The position numbers and the translations under genes were made by a program. Shown here piece after piece: positions 44,768 to 54,920 of a stretch of 64,000 bases of DNA. Location: assembly GCA_947494715.1 (NCBI GenBank), contig CANLWG010000001.1:1-64000 (forward strand), written 5' to 3'. Numbering within the stretch: the first letter of the stretch is position 1; each line of letters opens with the position of its first letter. This DNA is from an uncultured Flavobacteriaceae bacterium (GTDB lineage: Bacteria > Bacteroidota > Bacteroidia > Flavobacteriales > Flavobacteriaceae). The notes under the pieces were generated by a model. That model ran no database searches. It worked only from the letters and a program-made list of their open reading frames with translations, and was not told the DNA's origin.

Positions 44768-46078
44768 TTGAAAACACTGGATAGGATACCTACTGGAAAA
44801 ATAGAACGGGCAAGTAAGCTGGTAAGGACCGGTGTAAAGATAGGGGGCAACTACGTAAAATATTACGGAAAAAAACTGGTGAACCCGGAACTCTCCAAAG
44901 ACAGGCTGAACGAGGATAATGCGGAGGATATCTACGATGGATTAAAGAACCTAAAAGGCAGTGCACTTAAAGTGGCCCAGATGTTGAGCATGGAAAAAAA
45001 CTTGCTACCCAAGGCCTATGTTGAAAAATTCTCGCTTTCACAATTTTCGGTCCCTCCACTCTCGGCGCCATTGGTCCGCAAGACTTTTAAAAAATACCTA
45101 AACAAATACCCCGAAGAGATCTTTGATAGTTTTGAACGGGATTCGATTAACGCAGCAAGCATAGGACAGGTACATAAAGCGACCAAGGACGGTAGGGAAT
45201 TGGCGGTTAAGATACAATATCCGGGCGTTGCTGAAAGTATAAGTAGCGATTTGGCCTTGGTAAAGCCAATAGCCACTAGAATGTTTAATCTTCAGGGAAA
45301 AGATTCAGACAAATATTTCAATGAAGTTGAACATAAATTGATCGAGGAAACCAATTATATTCTTGAAATACGGCAGAGCAAGGAAATTACGATGGCTTGC
45401 GAAGCAATCCCCAACCTGGAATTTCCCCAGTATTATGAAGATTTGTCCAGCGAGCGTATCATCACAATGGATTGGATGCATGGGAAACACCTAAGCGAGT
45501 TTTCCAAAACTAGTTTTCCAAAAGAACTGGGCAACAAGTTGGGGCAAACCCTTTGGGATTTTTATATGTTTCAGATTCACGGACTGCGAAAGGTACATGC
45601 AGATCCCCATCCCGGAAACTTCTTGGTTAGCGAGAAAGAAACATTAATAGCCATTGATTTTGGATGTATCAAGGAGGTTCCGGATGAATTTTACACGCCT
45701 TATTTTGAATTGGCCAAAAAGGAAAACATTGAGAATGACACCATTTTTATGGAAAAATTGTATGAGCTCGAAATTTTGACCCAGACCGATTCTCCAGAGG
45801 AACTTAAGTTCTTCAAGGCTCTTTTTAAGGAAATGTTGACGCTTTTCACTTCACCCTTCAATGAGGAACGTTTCAATTTTGGGGCCGACGATTTTTGGGT
45901 CAAGATTGCTGATTTAAGTGAACGTTACTCCAAGGATGGTCAGATACGAAAAATGAACGGTAATCGTGGATCAAAACATTTTCTATACATGAACCGTACT
46001 TTTTTTGGCCTTTACAATCTGCTGCATGACCTTAAGGCCACTGTAGAGGTAAACAGTTTTAGGAAGTATCTGTCCTAA
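44768..46078 (+). CDS. AarF/UbiB (ABC1) family atypical kinase
   Basis: 436 residues from a TTG. The ABC1 N-terminal motif appears as LKGSALKVAQMLSME (KxAQ in place of the usual KxGQ). Nucleotide-binding features: ASIGQVHKA (A-rich loop), ELAVKIQYPG (Lys), the catalytic loop KVHADPHPGNFLV and the IDFGCIKEV (DFG) motif. UbiB/ADCK kinases support quinone biosynthesis or lipid homeostasis, probably by ATPase activity. Co-transcribed with the TetR regulator. Confidence 0.9.
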   Translation: MKTLDRIPTGKIERASKLVRTGVKIGGNYVKYYGKKLVNPELSKDRLNEDNAEDIYDGLKNLKGSALKVAQMLSMEKNLLPKAYVEKFSLSQFSVPPLSAPLVRKTFKKYLNKYPEEIFDSFERDSINAASIGQVHKATKDGRELAVKIQYPGVAESISSDLALVKPIATRMFNLQGKDSDKYFNEVEHKLIEETNYILEIRQSKEITMACEAIPNLEFPQYYEDLSSERIITMDWMHGKHLSEFSKTSFPKELGNKLGQTLWDFYMFQIHGLRKVHADPHPGNFLVSEKETLIAIDFGCIKEVPDEFYTPYFELAKKENIENDTIFMEKLYELEILTQTDSPEELKFFKALFKEMLTLFTSPFNEERFNFGADDFWVKIADLSERYSKDGQIRKMNGNRGSKHFLYMNRTFFGLYNLLHDLKATVEVNSFRKYLS

Positions 46079-46206
46079 AGCTTCGTTTCAAAAACCTTTC
46101 ATCCTACAATTTTAGTTATATTGGATCTGTTATTTGTTCCTTTTAAATCTTGCTGGTCTAAAAAGTAATAGATAACCAATGTAGCAAATCAAAAAACGAA
46201 GTCTTT

Positions 46207-47214
46207 ATGTATAACTCAAAGATAATAGGGCTAGGATATTTTGTCCCGGACAATGTAGTGACCAATGACGATCTGTCAAAGGTTATGGACACGAATGATG
46301 AATGGATTCAAGAACGCACCGGTATCAAGGAACGCAGACACGTAATCAAAGGTGAGGACACTACGACAACTATGGGTGTTAAGGCCGCAAAGATTGCCAT
46401 TGAACGTGCCGGAATCGATAAAGATGATATCGATTTTATCATATTCGCAACTTTAAGTCCCGATTATTATTTTCCAGGTCCCGGGGTTTTGGTACAACGG
46501 GATTTAGGTATAAAAACGGTAGGTGCACTGGATGTAAGAAATCAATGCTCCGGATTTATATATGCGGTCTCCGTGGCCGATCAGTACCTTAAAAGTGGTA
46601 TGTACAAAAATATTCTGGTCATAGGTTCTGAGGTACACTCCACAGGTTTGGATATGACCACAAGAGGTAGGGGCGTTTCCGTTATTTTTGGTGATGGTGC
46701 GGGTGCAGCGGTTCTGAGTAGGGAAGAAGATACATCAAAAGGAATACTATCCACCCATCTTCATTCCGAAGGACAGCATGCCGAAGAACTATCTTTAATT
46801 GCTCCGGGAATGGGTAAGCGATGGATAACCGACATTATTGACGAAGATGACCCAGAGGATGTTTCGTATTACCCCCATATGAACGGGCAATTCGTTTTTA
46901 AGAATGCCGTAGTTCGTTTTAGTGAGGTCATCATGGAAGGTCTTGAAACAAATAACTTACAACCTGGCGATATCGATATGTTGATTCCGCATCAGGCCAA
47001 TTTAAGGATTTCTCAATTCATCCAGAAGAATTTTAGACTAAGGGACGACCAAGTATTCAATAATATTATGAGGTATGGGAATACTACGGCAGCTTCTATA
47101 CCCATCGCCCTTACTGAAGTATGGGAGCAAGGTAAAATAAAAGAGGGTAATCTGGTGGTCCTGGCCGCTTTTGGTAGTGGGTTTTCCTGGGGTAGTGCAA
47201 TAATTAGATGGTAA
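46207..47214 (+). CDS. 3-oxoacyl-ACP synthase III-like (KAS III) enzyme
   Basis: 335 residues. DTNDEWIQERTGIKERR, catalytic Cys in DVRNQCSGFIYAV, His in LIPHQANLRIS and Asn in RYGNTTAASIPIAL, the FabH Cys-His-Asn triad. FabH condenses acetyl-CoA with malonyl-ACP. The odd position beside an oxidase-fold gene and far from other fab genes suggests a specialised paralogue rather than the housekeeping enzyme (inference). Confidence 0.88.
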   Translation: MYNSKIIGLGYFVPDNVVTNDDLSKVMDTNDEWIQERTGIKERRHVIKGEDTTTTMGVKAAKIAIERAGIDKDDIDFIIFATLSPDYYFPGPGVLVQRDLGIKTVGALDVRNQCSGFIYAVSVADQYLKSGMYKNILVIGSEVHSTGLDMTTRGRGVSVIFGDGAGAAVLSREEDTSKGILSTHLHSEGQHAEELSLIAPGMGKRWITDIIDEDDPEDVSYYPHMNGQFVFKNAVVRFSEVIMEGLETNNLQPGDIDMLIPHQANLRISQFIQKNFRLRDDQVFNNIMRYGNTTAASIPIALTEVWEQGKIKEGNLVVLAAFGSGFSWGSAIIRW

Positions 47215-47218
47215 AGGT

Positions 47219-47773
47219 ATGGGAAAGCGAATGTCACGGCTTACGCCAAGACTAATTGACTTCATCAAAAATCAACACCTGTTTTTTGTTGCAACGGCAA
47301 TGAAGGACGGGCATATAAATCTTTCCCCAAAGGGATTGGATTCTTTTAAAGTCATAAATGAAAACAGGGTTATTTGGCTAAACCTTACGGGCAGCGGTAA
47401 TGAAACGGCCACACACCTTATGCACGATGAACGAATGACTATTATGTTCTGTGCTTTTGAAGGCCCACCAATGATTCTTAGACTTTATGGCTCTGCCAAG
47501 GTATATCATCACTACGACGACTTCTGGGAAGAAGGTATTGGTTTTTTTCCAGAGATAGCAGGAGCAAGGCAATTGATAGATATGCACGTTGAACTTGTTC
47601 AAATCTCTTGTGGTTTTGGGGTTCCCTTAATGGATTATAAACAACAGCGGCAAGAATTGATGGAGTGTGCAGAAGGCCAAGATGAAGAAGGATTGAAGGA
47701 ATACCGGAAAAAGAAAAACACGACCAGTTTGGACGGTCATACCACCAACATTTTGAATAAAACAAAACCCTGA
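47219..47773 (+). CDS. Pyridoxamine 5'-phosphate oxidase-fold protein
   Basis: 184 residues. N-terminal split-barrel FMN-binding domain: FFVATAMKDGHINLSPKG, NRVIWLNLTGSGNETATHL, PPMILRLYGSAKVYH. The conserved S-P-K-G signature belongs to PNPOx-like FMN proteins of unknown substrate. Starts 4 bp after the KAS III-like gene, so translationally close. Confidence 0.88.
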   Translation: MGKRMSRLTPRLIDFIKNQHLFFVATAMKDGHINLSPKGLDSFKVINENRVIWLNLTGSGNETATHLMHDERMTIMFCAFEGPPMILRLYGSAKVYHHYDDFWEEGIGFFPEIAGARQLIDMHVELVQISCGFGVPLMDYKQQRQELMECAEGQDEEGLKEYRKKKNTTSLDGHTTNILNKTKP

Positions 47774-47795
47774 CGGTAAAGTCAGGGTTTCTTCT
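47765..47795. terminator. Terminator between convergent genes
   Basis: AAACCCTGAC / GTCAGGGTTT with 6-nt loop; it includes the stop codon of the PNPOx-like gene and is followed by CTTCT. It serves the plus-strand gene, possibly also the convergent receptor gene. Confidence 0.75.
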
Positions 47796-47861
47796 ATTGA
47801 TAGACCAGCGTTCAGAGTTTAACCAACCAATCACTCTGCCACAGGTTCTATCAATATACCT

Positions 47862-50312
47862 TTATAGGATTCCTCCGCTGCCTTGTTTGGTATTGCTATC
47901 CCTTCTTTTGCGTTGTGCGGCCCTATTCTTTCCACTTCCGAACATATAGGATAGCCCGGCATAAACGGTTTGACTTTCCCAGTTAAATCGGCCATTTTGT
48001 ACAAAGGGTCGGTCTCCGTCAAAAGCAAAACGCATTGTATTGAATACATCATTGAAATTGAGGCTAAAAGTGCCCTTACCTTGGGCAAAGCTGTACCGCG
48101 CCCCGGTATTCACAAAATATAAAGGCTTCACCAAAAATTGAATATTCTGGTTTTCCCCTCTGTAGAAACCGAATAATTGAAGGGTAAGTTTTTTACCAAC
48201 TTTAAAACTATTGTTCATGCGAAAGTTCCATGCCGTGTTCTCCACTTCTACCTTTTCCACTACAATATCATCTTCTGTAGCCGAAGAGTTATCGGTTAAA
48301 AGACTTTCTGTAATTCCACGTTGTGTTTGCGAGAAGAGATCAAAGCTTCCATTGATGCTCCACCATTTGGTAGGTTTGTAATTGCTGGATATCTCTACCC
48401 CATAGGCAGAGGTATTGTCAAAATTATCAAAGGTGAGTATCAACTTGTTCAGGTCTAATCGATCAACATACACCGCCCTGTTGATTTCATCGGCAATGGT
48501 TCTGTAAAAAACGCCAGCGGTAATACTTCCCTTTTCTATTCTTCGGGTGTAATTCGCCTCCATGGAATTCGTAAACTGAGGTACCAAGCTAGGGTTACCA
48601 AAAGAAGATATCAATGGAGTGGCCCATTCCCGTATAGGATTCACCTGTTGTAATCCTGGTCGGTCCACGCGTCTGCTAAAACTTAATTGAAACTGGTTTT
48701 TTTCCGTGGGGGTATAGGTCAAAAAGCCCGAGGGATAGATTTGCGTATAATTATCCGTAAAGGCTCGTATTCTATTGGTATCCGCCTTAACTTCAACGTC
48801 CTCTATACGGGCCCCTATTTGATAGGACCATTTCTCATAATTCTGTCCAAAAGTAGCATAGGCCGAGTATATGTCCATTCCATAAACAAAATCGGTTTCC
48901 GGCGTGGGTATAAGGTCGCCAGCAGAGTTGAAGGACAAGCCTGTTGAGGTATAATCTACGTTGGTCTCAAAAAGACGTGTTTCGAGCCCCACCTCTAGTT
49001 TGGAAATAGAGTCCAATGGATTAACATAGTCTAAATTGGCTATGGTCTGTGTACGTTTGGTATCCACAAAATCCATGTAATCCGGGAAAACAGTAGTGCC
49101 CGTAGACCTGAAATCAGCATCCTCGTCATTTTTAAATTGGTTGTAATCTACTTCGAGTTCAATGTTATGCCCTTCTTTTTTAAACTCCATCTTATAATCG
49201 AAATTGTACTGTTCGCTAGAGTTCTCCTGTATGCTGCTGAAGAATTGGGTGGTGTTTCTATCAAGGTCATCATAATACACCACCTCCGTTATTCCTCTGG
49301 ATTTACCGTCGAAAAGATTTTGATTGGTGAAAAATGAAATGGTATTCTTATCGTTCAAGTAAAAATCCACACCCAATTTATACAGATGTGATTTGTTGTT
49401 ATTGAAAAAATCGAATAGTTGTTCCGAGTTCTCATCGTTTCGGAAAATAAAGCCTTCATTCACGTATTTGCCAATATTGTTGCCGTAGTTACCGTAAAGG
49501 TTAAATTTTCCATTCCTGTAGTTCAGGTCTAGGGAACTATTGAACTTTGCCTCTATGCCTACGGTAAGCCCGGTATTTAGCGTGCCGTTGAAACCGATAT
49601 TCGCATTTTTGTGCAATACAATATTAATGATACCGCTCATGCCCTCCGGGTTATACTTGGCAGAAGGATTCGTAATAAGTTCAATGGCCTTTATAGAAGT
49701 AGACGGAATTTGCCGCAGTAATTGCGCAACGGGAACATTGGACAATTTACCATCTACCATAACCCGTACATTGGAATTTCCGCGTAAGGTAAGTTCCCCG
49801 GTCTGTTGGTCCACGTTTACAGAAGGTATATTGCTCATGATGTCGGAGGCGGTCGGTCCCATGGTCGTGAGATCCTTGCCTACATTGATTACCTTGCGGT
49901 CTATTTTCTGTTCTATAGTGGTGCGTTCGCCTACTACCTCCACATTGGAAAGCTCTTCTGCTTCCTCTTCCAGCGAGATTACACCTAGATTTAGCTTTCT
50001 ATCCTTTTTGGAAATCGTTATCTGTTGGGAATGTGTTTTGTATCCGATGAACTGTACTTCGAATATCAGGTCGCCTTCGGGTAGGTCCTTTACTTCAAAA
50101 GTGCCATCCTCGCGTGTAATCCCGCCAGTTCTATCGTTGGATCCGTCCTGCGTTTTGATAACTATTGCTGCATACGCAATGGGTTGTTGCAAGATCTTGT
50201 CTATGACCTTGCCGCTTACGCTACCGATTTTTAAATCTGATTCCGTTGGTGGGGTATTGGCAAACGTAGTAATACATAAGAACACTGCTAAAAGCAGCAA
50301 TACTTTTTTCAT
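47862..50312 (-). CDS. Outer-membrane TonB-dependent-receptor-like protein
   Basis: 816 residues from this ATG, which gives a clean signal peptide (KKVLLLLAVFLCITTFAN); a GTG nine codons upstream is in frame. Residues about 30-120: carboxypeptidase-regulatory domain (SGKVIDKILQQPIAYAAIVI). About 125-240: TonB plug-like domain (SDIMSNIPSVNVDQQTGELT, LRGNSNVRVMVDGKL). Remainder: a large beta-barrel of the OMP_b-brl_3 kind ending in RRDSNTKQGSGGIL. Probably an outer-membrane transporter; ligand unknown. Confidence 0.88.
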   Translation of the reverse strand: MKKVLLLLAVFLCITTFANTPPTESDLKIGSVSGKVIDKILQQPIAYAAIVIKTQDGSNDRTGGITREDGTFEVKDLPEGDLIFEVQFIGYKTHSQQITISKKDRKLNLGVISLEEEAEELSNVEVVGERTTIEQKIDRKVINVGKDLTTMGPTASDIMSNIPSVNVDQQTGELTLRGNSNVRVMVDGKLSNVPVAQLLRQIPSTSIKAIELITNPSAKYNPEGMSGIINIVLHKNANIGFNGTLNTGLTVGIEAKFNSSLDLNYRNGKFNLYGNYGNNIGKYVNEGFIFRNDENSEQLFDFFNNNKSHLYKLGVDFYLNDKNTISFFTNQNLFDGKSRGITEVVYYDDLDRNTTQFFSSIQENSSEQYNFDYKMEFKKEGHNIELEVDYNQFKNDEDADFRSTGTTVFPDYMDFVDTKRTQTIANLDYVNPLDSISKLEVGLETRLFETNVDYTSTGLSFNSAGDLIPTPETDFVYGMDIYSAYATFGQNYEKWSYQIGARIEDVEVKADTNRIRAFTDNYTQIYPSGFLTYTPTEKNQFQLSFSRRVDRPGLQQVNPIREWATPLISSFGNPSLVPQFTNSMEANYTRRIEKGSITAGVFYRTIADEINRAVYVDRLDLNKLILTFDNFDNTSAYGVEISSNYKPTKWWSINGSFDLFSQTQRGITESLLTDNSSATEDDIVVEKVEVENTAWNFRMNNSFKVGKKLTLQLFGFYRGENQNIQFLVKPLYFVNTGARYSFAQGKGTFSLNFNDVFNTMRFAFDGDRPFVQNGRFNWESQTVYAGLSYMFGSGKNRAAQRKRRDSNTKQGSGGIL

Positions 50313-50743
50313 GGTTGTTCGTTTTTTTGATTTGTCCACCTTATGGTGGATGGATGATTGATGTTACCTAAATGGACGACAGAAGTTGGGTTATGTTACC
50401 CAAGAACATTTCTTTAACGTTTCTTTAACATTATTATATGGATATATCCTTGAGAATTATTTGCTGTATTTTGCTCGCATGCAGTATGTTGAAAGCCCTA
50501 TCTTTGTGGCCTATGAAGAAAGAAAGAATAATTTTTTAATGAAAAAAAATACAAAACCCTGACGTTTCCGTCAGGGTTTCTGTCATCGATTCGGCCATAC
50601 TAAACACTAACCATTAACTATAAACATATAACCTCATCAATGACCAAATTCGTATTTAAAATAATTTTTGGACATCACTAATAGACGTTTTTTTTCTAGA
50701 AAAGTTACAGATCAAATAAATTTTAACACCCCAATATGAACTT
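50313..50743. other. 431-bp divergent intergenic region
   Basis: No gene seen. It holds a strong hairpin at 50553-50580 and AT-rich DNA that presumably includes the promoters of the receptor gene (minus) and the CoA-binding gene (plus). No clear full promoter match was found. Confidence 0.5.
50553..50580. terminator. Orphan terminator-like hairpin
   Basis: AAACCCTGACG / CGTCAGGGTTT, 11-bp stem with a 4-nt loop. The stem equals that of the 47765 terminator at the other end of the receptor gene. It follows no recognised gene on either strand. Confidence 0.5.
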
Positions 50744-51103
50744 ATGAAAAAAACACTTGTTTTAGGAGCTTCGTTAAAACCAAACCGTTACAGTAATCTA
50801 GCCATAAATCGACTTATCGAAAACGATATAGTAACTCAAGCATTTGGAAGAGAGCCTGGGGAAATTTCTGGCGTACAAGTTAAGACCAATTTGAACGATT
50901 TTCAAAATATTCACACCATAACTTTGTATATAGGGGCAAGCCGTCAGCCTGATTATTACGGGGAAATTCTAAAATTGGCACCTAAAAGGGTAATCTTTAA
51001 TCCCGGTACAGAGAACCCGGAATTTTATAAGCTACTTAGGGACAATGGCATAGAAGTAGAGGTAGCCTGTACCTTGGTTTTATTGGCTACCGCGCAGTAT
51101 TAA
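50744..51103 (+). CDS. CoA-binding domain protein (YccU-like)
   Basis: 119 residues with a single Rossmann-type CoA_binding_2 domain: TLVLGASLKPNRYSNLAI near the N-terminus, HTITLYIGASRQPDYY, RVIFNPGTENPEF, EVEVACTLVLL. Cytoplasmic, probably binds CoA or a nucleotide; the true role is unknown. Confidence 0.88.
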   Translation: MKKTLVLGASLKPNRYSNLAINRLIENDIVTQAFGREPGEISGVQVKTNLNDFQNIHTITLYIGASRQPDYYGEILKLAPKRVIFNPGTENPEFYKLLRDNGIEVEVACTLVLLATAQY

Positions 51104-51203
51104 AATTTTGGTTATTTTTCACACGAATTTTCGTACTTAACTTTAACACCCTTAAAGGTGAGTTCATCGGATTTTTTTGCCGTTTATCGGTAGAAATTAG
51201 GTG

Positions 51204-52667
51204 TTATGATTTCCGGTCCCGTAAAAACCATAGACCAATAAAAGTTAAAATACCGTTGATCGGCAATAACTCGTAGCCTACTTGGTAGCCTCCCATATTT
51301 TCCGGAGGTATTTTTCCAAAAGCGTAAATCAACCCGACGGAGATAAGTGCAACGATCCAAACATAGTTGTCCTTTACCTGATATTTCGTAAAAATCCCAA
51401 AAGTGAACATCCCCAATAGAGGCCCATAGGTATATGTAGCCACCGTTAGGAGGCCATCGATAACATTTCTATCCAGAATATGCTTAAAAATAATGACCAC
51501 AACCACCAGAAGCAGGCTCATACCAATATGGGTACGTTTACGAATTTTTTTACGTTCGGGCTCCGTTTTTTTTTCAATATCTAGGAAGTCCACACAAAAA
51601 GAGGTGGTCAATGAAGTGAGGGCACTATCCGCACTACTATAGGCCGCTGCAATAAGCCCGAGCATGAAAGTGACGGCCACGATTACTCCCAAACCGCTGT
51701 TCAGGGCAATTTCAGGAAAAAGAAGATCGGACTTTGGGGAGCCGTCCATCAATGGAGTAGCAATACCAAACCTATCCGCATAGATGAACAATAAGGCCCC
51801 AAGAAGTAAAAAAGCAAAGTTTACGACAATTAGTACCAAGCTAAACGAGACCATATTTTTTTGGGCATCCTTCAAGGATTTACAGGTGAGATTTTTTTGC
51901 ATCATATCCTGGTCCAGCCCTGTCATACAAATGGTAATGAACATACCGCCCAAAAAGGATTTCACGAAGTGTGTCTTACCAAAAAAGTCATCCGTAAACA
52001 GTACTTTATTATATTCCTTTAATTCTTCGGAAGCCAAAAACTCGGTAAAACTCCAATCCAATTTTTGATTTATAAAATAGATGGAAAACCCAACGGAAAG
52101 TAACATGAAAAGGGTTTGCAAAGTATCTGTCCAAACTATAGTTTTTATGCCCCCTTTGAAAGTGTATATCCAGATAAGTAAAATGGAAAGAACAACGGTC
52201 AGTTCAAAGGGCACGTTCCACGCATCAAAAACGAATTGCTGAAGTACAATGGCGACCAGGAACAAGCGGAAAGAGGCTCCCAGGACCCGTGAAACAAAGA
52301 AAGAGATAGCCCCGACTTTATAACTCGTAACCCCAAGGCGTTGTTTTAGATATTCATAGATAGAGGTAACATTAAGCCTATAGTAAATGGGCATTAAAAT
52401 ATAGGCAATGACAAAATAACCGGCCAGATACCCAAAGACCACTTGCATGTAACTGAATTGGGAGTCTTCCACCCATCCTGGAACAGAAATAAAAGTGACC
52501 CCGGATAATGAGGCTCCTATCATTCCAAAAGCTACCAAATACCACGGCGACTGCTTTCCTGCCTTGAAAAAATCTTCGTTGGAATCGTTTTTGCCGGTAA
52601 AATAGGAAATCAGTAAAAGTAGTAGAAAATAGGCCCCTATCAGAAGCAGAATATGGGTGGCGGTCAT
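51204..52667 (-). CDS. Sodium:solute symporter (SSS family)
   Basis: 487 residues with about 13 membrane segments. Family signatures include the N-terminal [30 protein letters not shown]-type stretch ([11 protein letters not shown]), [19 protein letters not shown] and [14 protein letters not shown]; sodium-site serines lie in [13 protein letters not shown]. Inner membrane; substrate unknown. Divergent from recR. Confidence 0.92.
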   Translation of the reverse strand: MTATHILLLIGAYFLLLLLISYFTGKNDSNEDFFKAGKQSPWYLVAFGMIGASLSGVTFISVPGWVEDSQFSYMQVVFGYLAGYFVIAYILMPIYYRLNVTSIYEYLKQRLGVTSYKVGAISFFVSRVLGASFRLFLVAIVLQQFVFDAWNVPFELTVVLSILLIWIYTFKGGIKTIVWTDTLQTLFMLLSVGFSIYFINQKLDWSFTEFLASEELKEYNKVLFTDDFFGKTHFVKSFLGGMFITICMTGLDQDMMQKNLTCKSLKDAQKNMVSFSLVLIVVNFAFLLLGALLFIYADRFGIATPLMDGSPKSDLLFPEIALNSGLGVIVAVTFMLGLIAAAYSSADSALTSLTTSFCVDFLDIEKKTEPERKKIRKRTHIGMSLLLVVVVIIFKHILDRNVIDGLLTVATYTYGPLLGMFTFGIFTKYQVKDNYVWIVALISVGLIYAFGKIPPENMGGYQVGYELLPINGILTFIGLWFLRDRKS

Positions 52668-52710
52668 TGAAATAATTTCTGGGCAAAGTACAAAAAGTAA
52701 AAATAGTATG

Positions 52711-52718
52711 TAATTTTG
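52711..52718 (+). promoter_or_regulatory. -7 element for recR
   Basis: TAATTTTG, a full match to TAnnTTTG, 5 bp before the recR ATG. No TTG at a suitable distance. Confidence 0.45.
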
Positions 52719-52723
52719 CTGTT

Positions 52724-53344
52724 ATGGAATTTTCATCCAAGCTTTTGGAAAACGCGGTGTATGAAATGTCGCAATTGCCCGGTATCGGTAAACGAACTGC
52801 ATTGCGATTGGTACTGCATTTATTGAAGCAGCCCAATGAACAAACGGTCAATTTGTCCAGTGCCTTGCTTAATCTCAAGGATTCGATAAAGTTTTGCAAA
52901 AACTGTCATAATGTTTCCGATGTGGCCCTCTGTGAGATTTGCGCCAATCCCAAAAGGGACAAGACCTTGGTGTGTGTCGTGGAGGATATCCGTGATGTCA
53001 TGGCCCTTGAGAATACAGGGCAATACAAAGGCCTCTACCACGTTTTGGGAGGTAAAATATCCCCCATGGAAGGCGTAGGTCCACAGGACCTGAATATCCA
53101 CTCGTTGGTGGGCAAGGCAAAGCAGGGAGAAATAAAAGAACTTATTTTTGCATTGAGTTCCACTATGGAAGGGGACACCACTAATTTCTATATCTACAAG
53201 CAATTGGAGGGTTTGGATATAGATACCTCTACAATTGCAAGGGGAATTGCCGTAGGGGATGAATTGGAATATGCGGATGAGGTTACTTTGGGACGTAGTA
53301 TTTTGAACCGGATTCCATTTGAAGGTTCCTTAAAAGCGAATTAA
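52724..53344 (+). CDS. recR: Recombination mediator RecR
   Basis: 206 residues. Helix-hairpin-helix [17 protein letters not shown], four-Cys zinc finger [16 protein letters not shown], then a Toprim domain ([37 protein letters not shown]). With RecO it loads RecA on SSB-coated single-stranded DNA. Normal length. Confidence 0.97.
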   Translation: MEFSSKLLENAVYEMSQLPGIGKRTALRLVLHLLKQPNEQTVNLSSALLNLKDSIKFCKNCHNVSDVALCEICANPKRDKTLVCVVEDIRDVMALENTGQYKGLYHVLGGKISPMEGVGPQDLNIHSLVGKAKQGEIKELIFALSSTMEGDTTNFYIYKQLEGLDIDTSTIARGIAVGDELEYADEVTLGRSILNRIPFEGSLKAN

Positions 53345-53377
53345 TCTTTTCCTTGGATTATGCGTTAAACCTAAAGA

Positions 53378-53402
53378 TTGGATGTTTTTTTTGATATTTT
53401 TG
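53378..53402 (+). promoter_or_regulatory. Possible promoter for the E2 gene
   Basis: TTG at 53378-53380 and TATTTTTG at 53395-53402, 14 nt apart (shorter than usual). The -7 element lies 37 bp before the ATG. Confidence 0.4.
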
Positions 53403-53439
53403 CAAAGTATTGGATGAAATAAGCATATAGAATAATAAT

Positions 53440-54813
53440 ATGTCAAAGTTTGAGCTAAAATTACCTCGTATGGGGGAGAGCGTTGCAGAGGCTACCTTGA
53501 CCACATGGTTAAAAGAAGTTGGGGATTCCATAGAAATGGACGAGCCGGTTTTTGAGATAGCCACGGACAAAGTAGATTCCGAAGTGCCCAGCGAGGTAGA
53601 AGGGGTACTTTTGGAAAAATTGTTCAACACTGACGATATAATAAAAGTAGGGGAGACCGTTGCCATTATAGAGGTTAACGGAGAGATATCTTCTCCAGTG
53701 ACCGATGTAAGCGATGTGGACGGTATCAATAAAAAAACAGGAGATACCGAAATAGAAGCTCCCGTAGAAGCAGTGGCCATGGCCGAGGATATGATATCCG
53801 TGGCCCGAGAGACCTTGGATGCGCCTGTTAGGGATTACAGTTCATCGGAACGTTTTTATTCCCCATTGGTCAAGAACATTGCCAAAGAAGAGGGCATTTC
53901 CATGGAAGAACTGGAAGCCATAAATGGTACAGGTAAGGAAGGACGGGTAACCAAGAACGATATTCTTGCTTATATTGGAAAAAGAAAATCCGGGAAACAA
54001 GAAGACGTTCAAAAAATTGACCTCGAACCACAACCGGAGCCTCCAAGCCCCCATGCCGCTGTGCCCATTGGGAAGCATAAAGTGACTACCGTTCAGTCCA
54101 ATGGTTTGGATGAGGTCATCGAAATGTCTCGAATGGGCAAATTGATCTCCAAACATATGGTAGAGAGTGTTTCTACGGCCGCCCACGTACAGAGTTTCAT
54201 AGAGGTTGATGTAACCAATATTGTAAATTGGCGCAATAAAGTAAAAGATGCCTTTGAAAAGGCAGAGGGCGAAAAATTGACCTTCACCCCAATCTTTATA
54301 GAAGCCATAGCCAAGGCGTTAAAAAAATACCCATTGATGAATATTTCAGTAGATGGGGAAAGAATTATCAAGAAAAAAAATATTAATATCGGTATGGCCG
54401 CAGCCCTTCCGGATGGCAACCTTATCGTCCCCGTCATCAAAAATGCGGACCAATTGAATTTAGTAGGTATGGCCAAGGTGGTCAACGACCTGGCAAATAG
54501 GGCACGGAACAATGCGTTGAAACCGGATGAGATCAAGGACGGTACCTATACGGTCACCAATGTGGGAACTTTTGGAAGTGTTTTTGGTACACCAATTATC
54601 AACCAACCCCAGGTAGGAATATTGGCTTTGGGAGCCATTCGAAAAGTCCCTGCCGTAATCGAAACCAAGGAGGGCGATTTCATAGGGATACGCAATAAAA
54701 TGTACCTATCCCACAGCTATGATCATAGGGTGGTGAACGGGGCTTTGGGCAGCATGTTCGCAAAATCGGTGGCCGACTATTTGGAAAGTTGGGACCTAAG
54801 TAGGGAATTATAG
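53440..54813 (+). CDS. 2-oxoacid dehydrogenase E2 (dihydrolipoamide acyltransferase)
   Basis: 457 residues. Lipoyl domain at 1-80 with lipoylated Lys 44 (EIATDKVDSEV); E3-binding domain at about 137-178 (SPLVKNIAKEEGISMEELEA); catalytic domain at about 220-455 (SYDHRVVNGALGSMF). The catalytic HRxxDG signature reads HRVVNG, with Asn replacing Asp. It is most like the E2 of branched-chain or 2-oxoisovalerate dehydrogenase; its E1/E3 genes are not adjacent, so the substrate is uncertain. Confidence 0.93.
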   Translation: MSKFELKLPRMGESVAEATLTTWLKEVGDSIEMDEPVFEIATDKVDSEVPSEVEGVLLEKLFNTDDIIKVGETVAIIEVNGEISSPVTDVSDVDGINKKTGDTEIEAPVEAVAMAEDMISVARETLDAPVRDYSSSERFYSPLVKNIAKEEGISMEELEAINGTGKEGRVTKNDILAYIGKRKSGKQEDVQKIDLEPQPEPPSPHAAVPIGKHKVTTVQSNGLDEVIEMSRMGKLISKHMVESVSTAAHVQSFIEVDVTNIVNWRNKVKDAFEKAEGEKLTFTPIFIEAIAKALKKYPLMNISVDGERIIKKKNINIGMAAALPDGNLIVPVIKNADQLNLVGMAKVVNDLANRARNNALKPDEIKDGTYTVTNVGTFGSVFGTPIINQPQVGILALGAIRKVPAVIETKEGDFIGIRNKMYLSHSYDHRVVNGALGSMFAKSVADYLESWDLSREL

Positions 54814-54881
54814 TTCCATTATTTAAATCATTCCTATTACCCAATCCTGACTTTTCGGTTCTATTTTTCCGTAGTTACCCT

Positions 54882-54889
54882 TATCTTTG
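54882..54889 (+). promoter_or_regulatory. -7 element before the 54921 gene
   Basis: TATCTTTG, a full match to TAnnTTTG, 31 bp before the ATG; no clear -33. Confidence 0.4.
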
Positions 54890-54920
54890 ATGTTTTACCA
54901 AACACCAAAGACATTTTTGA

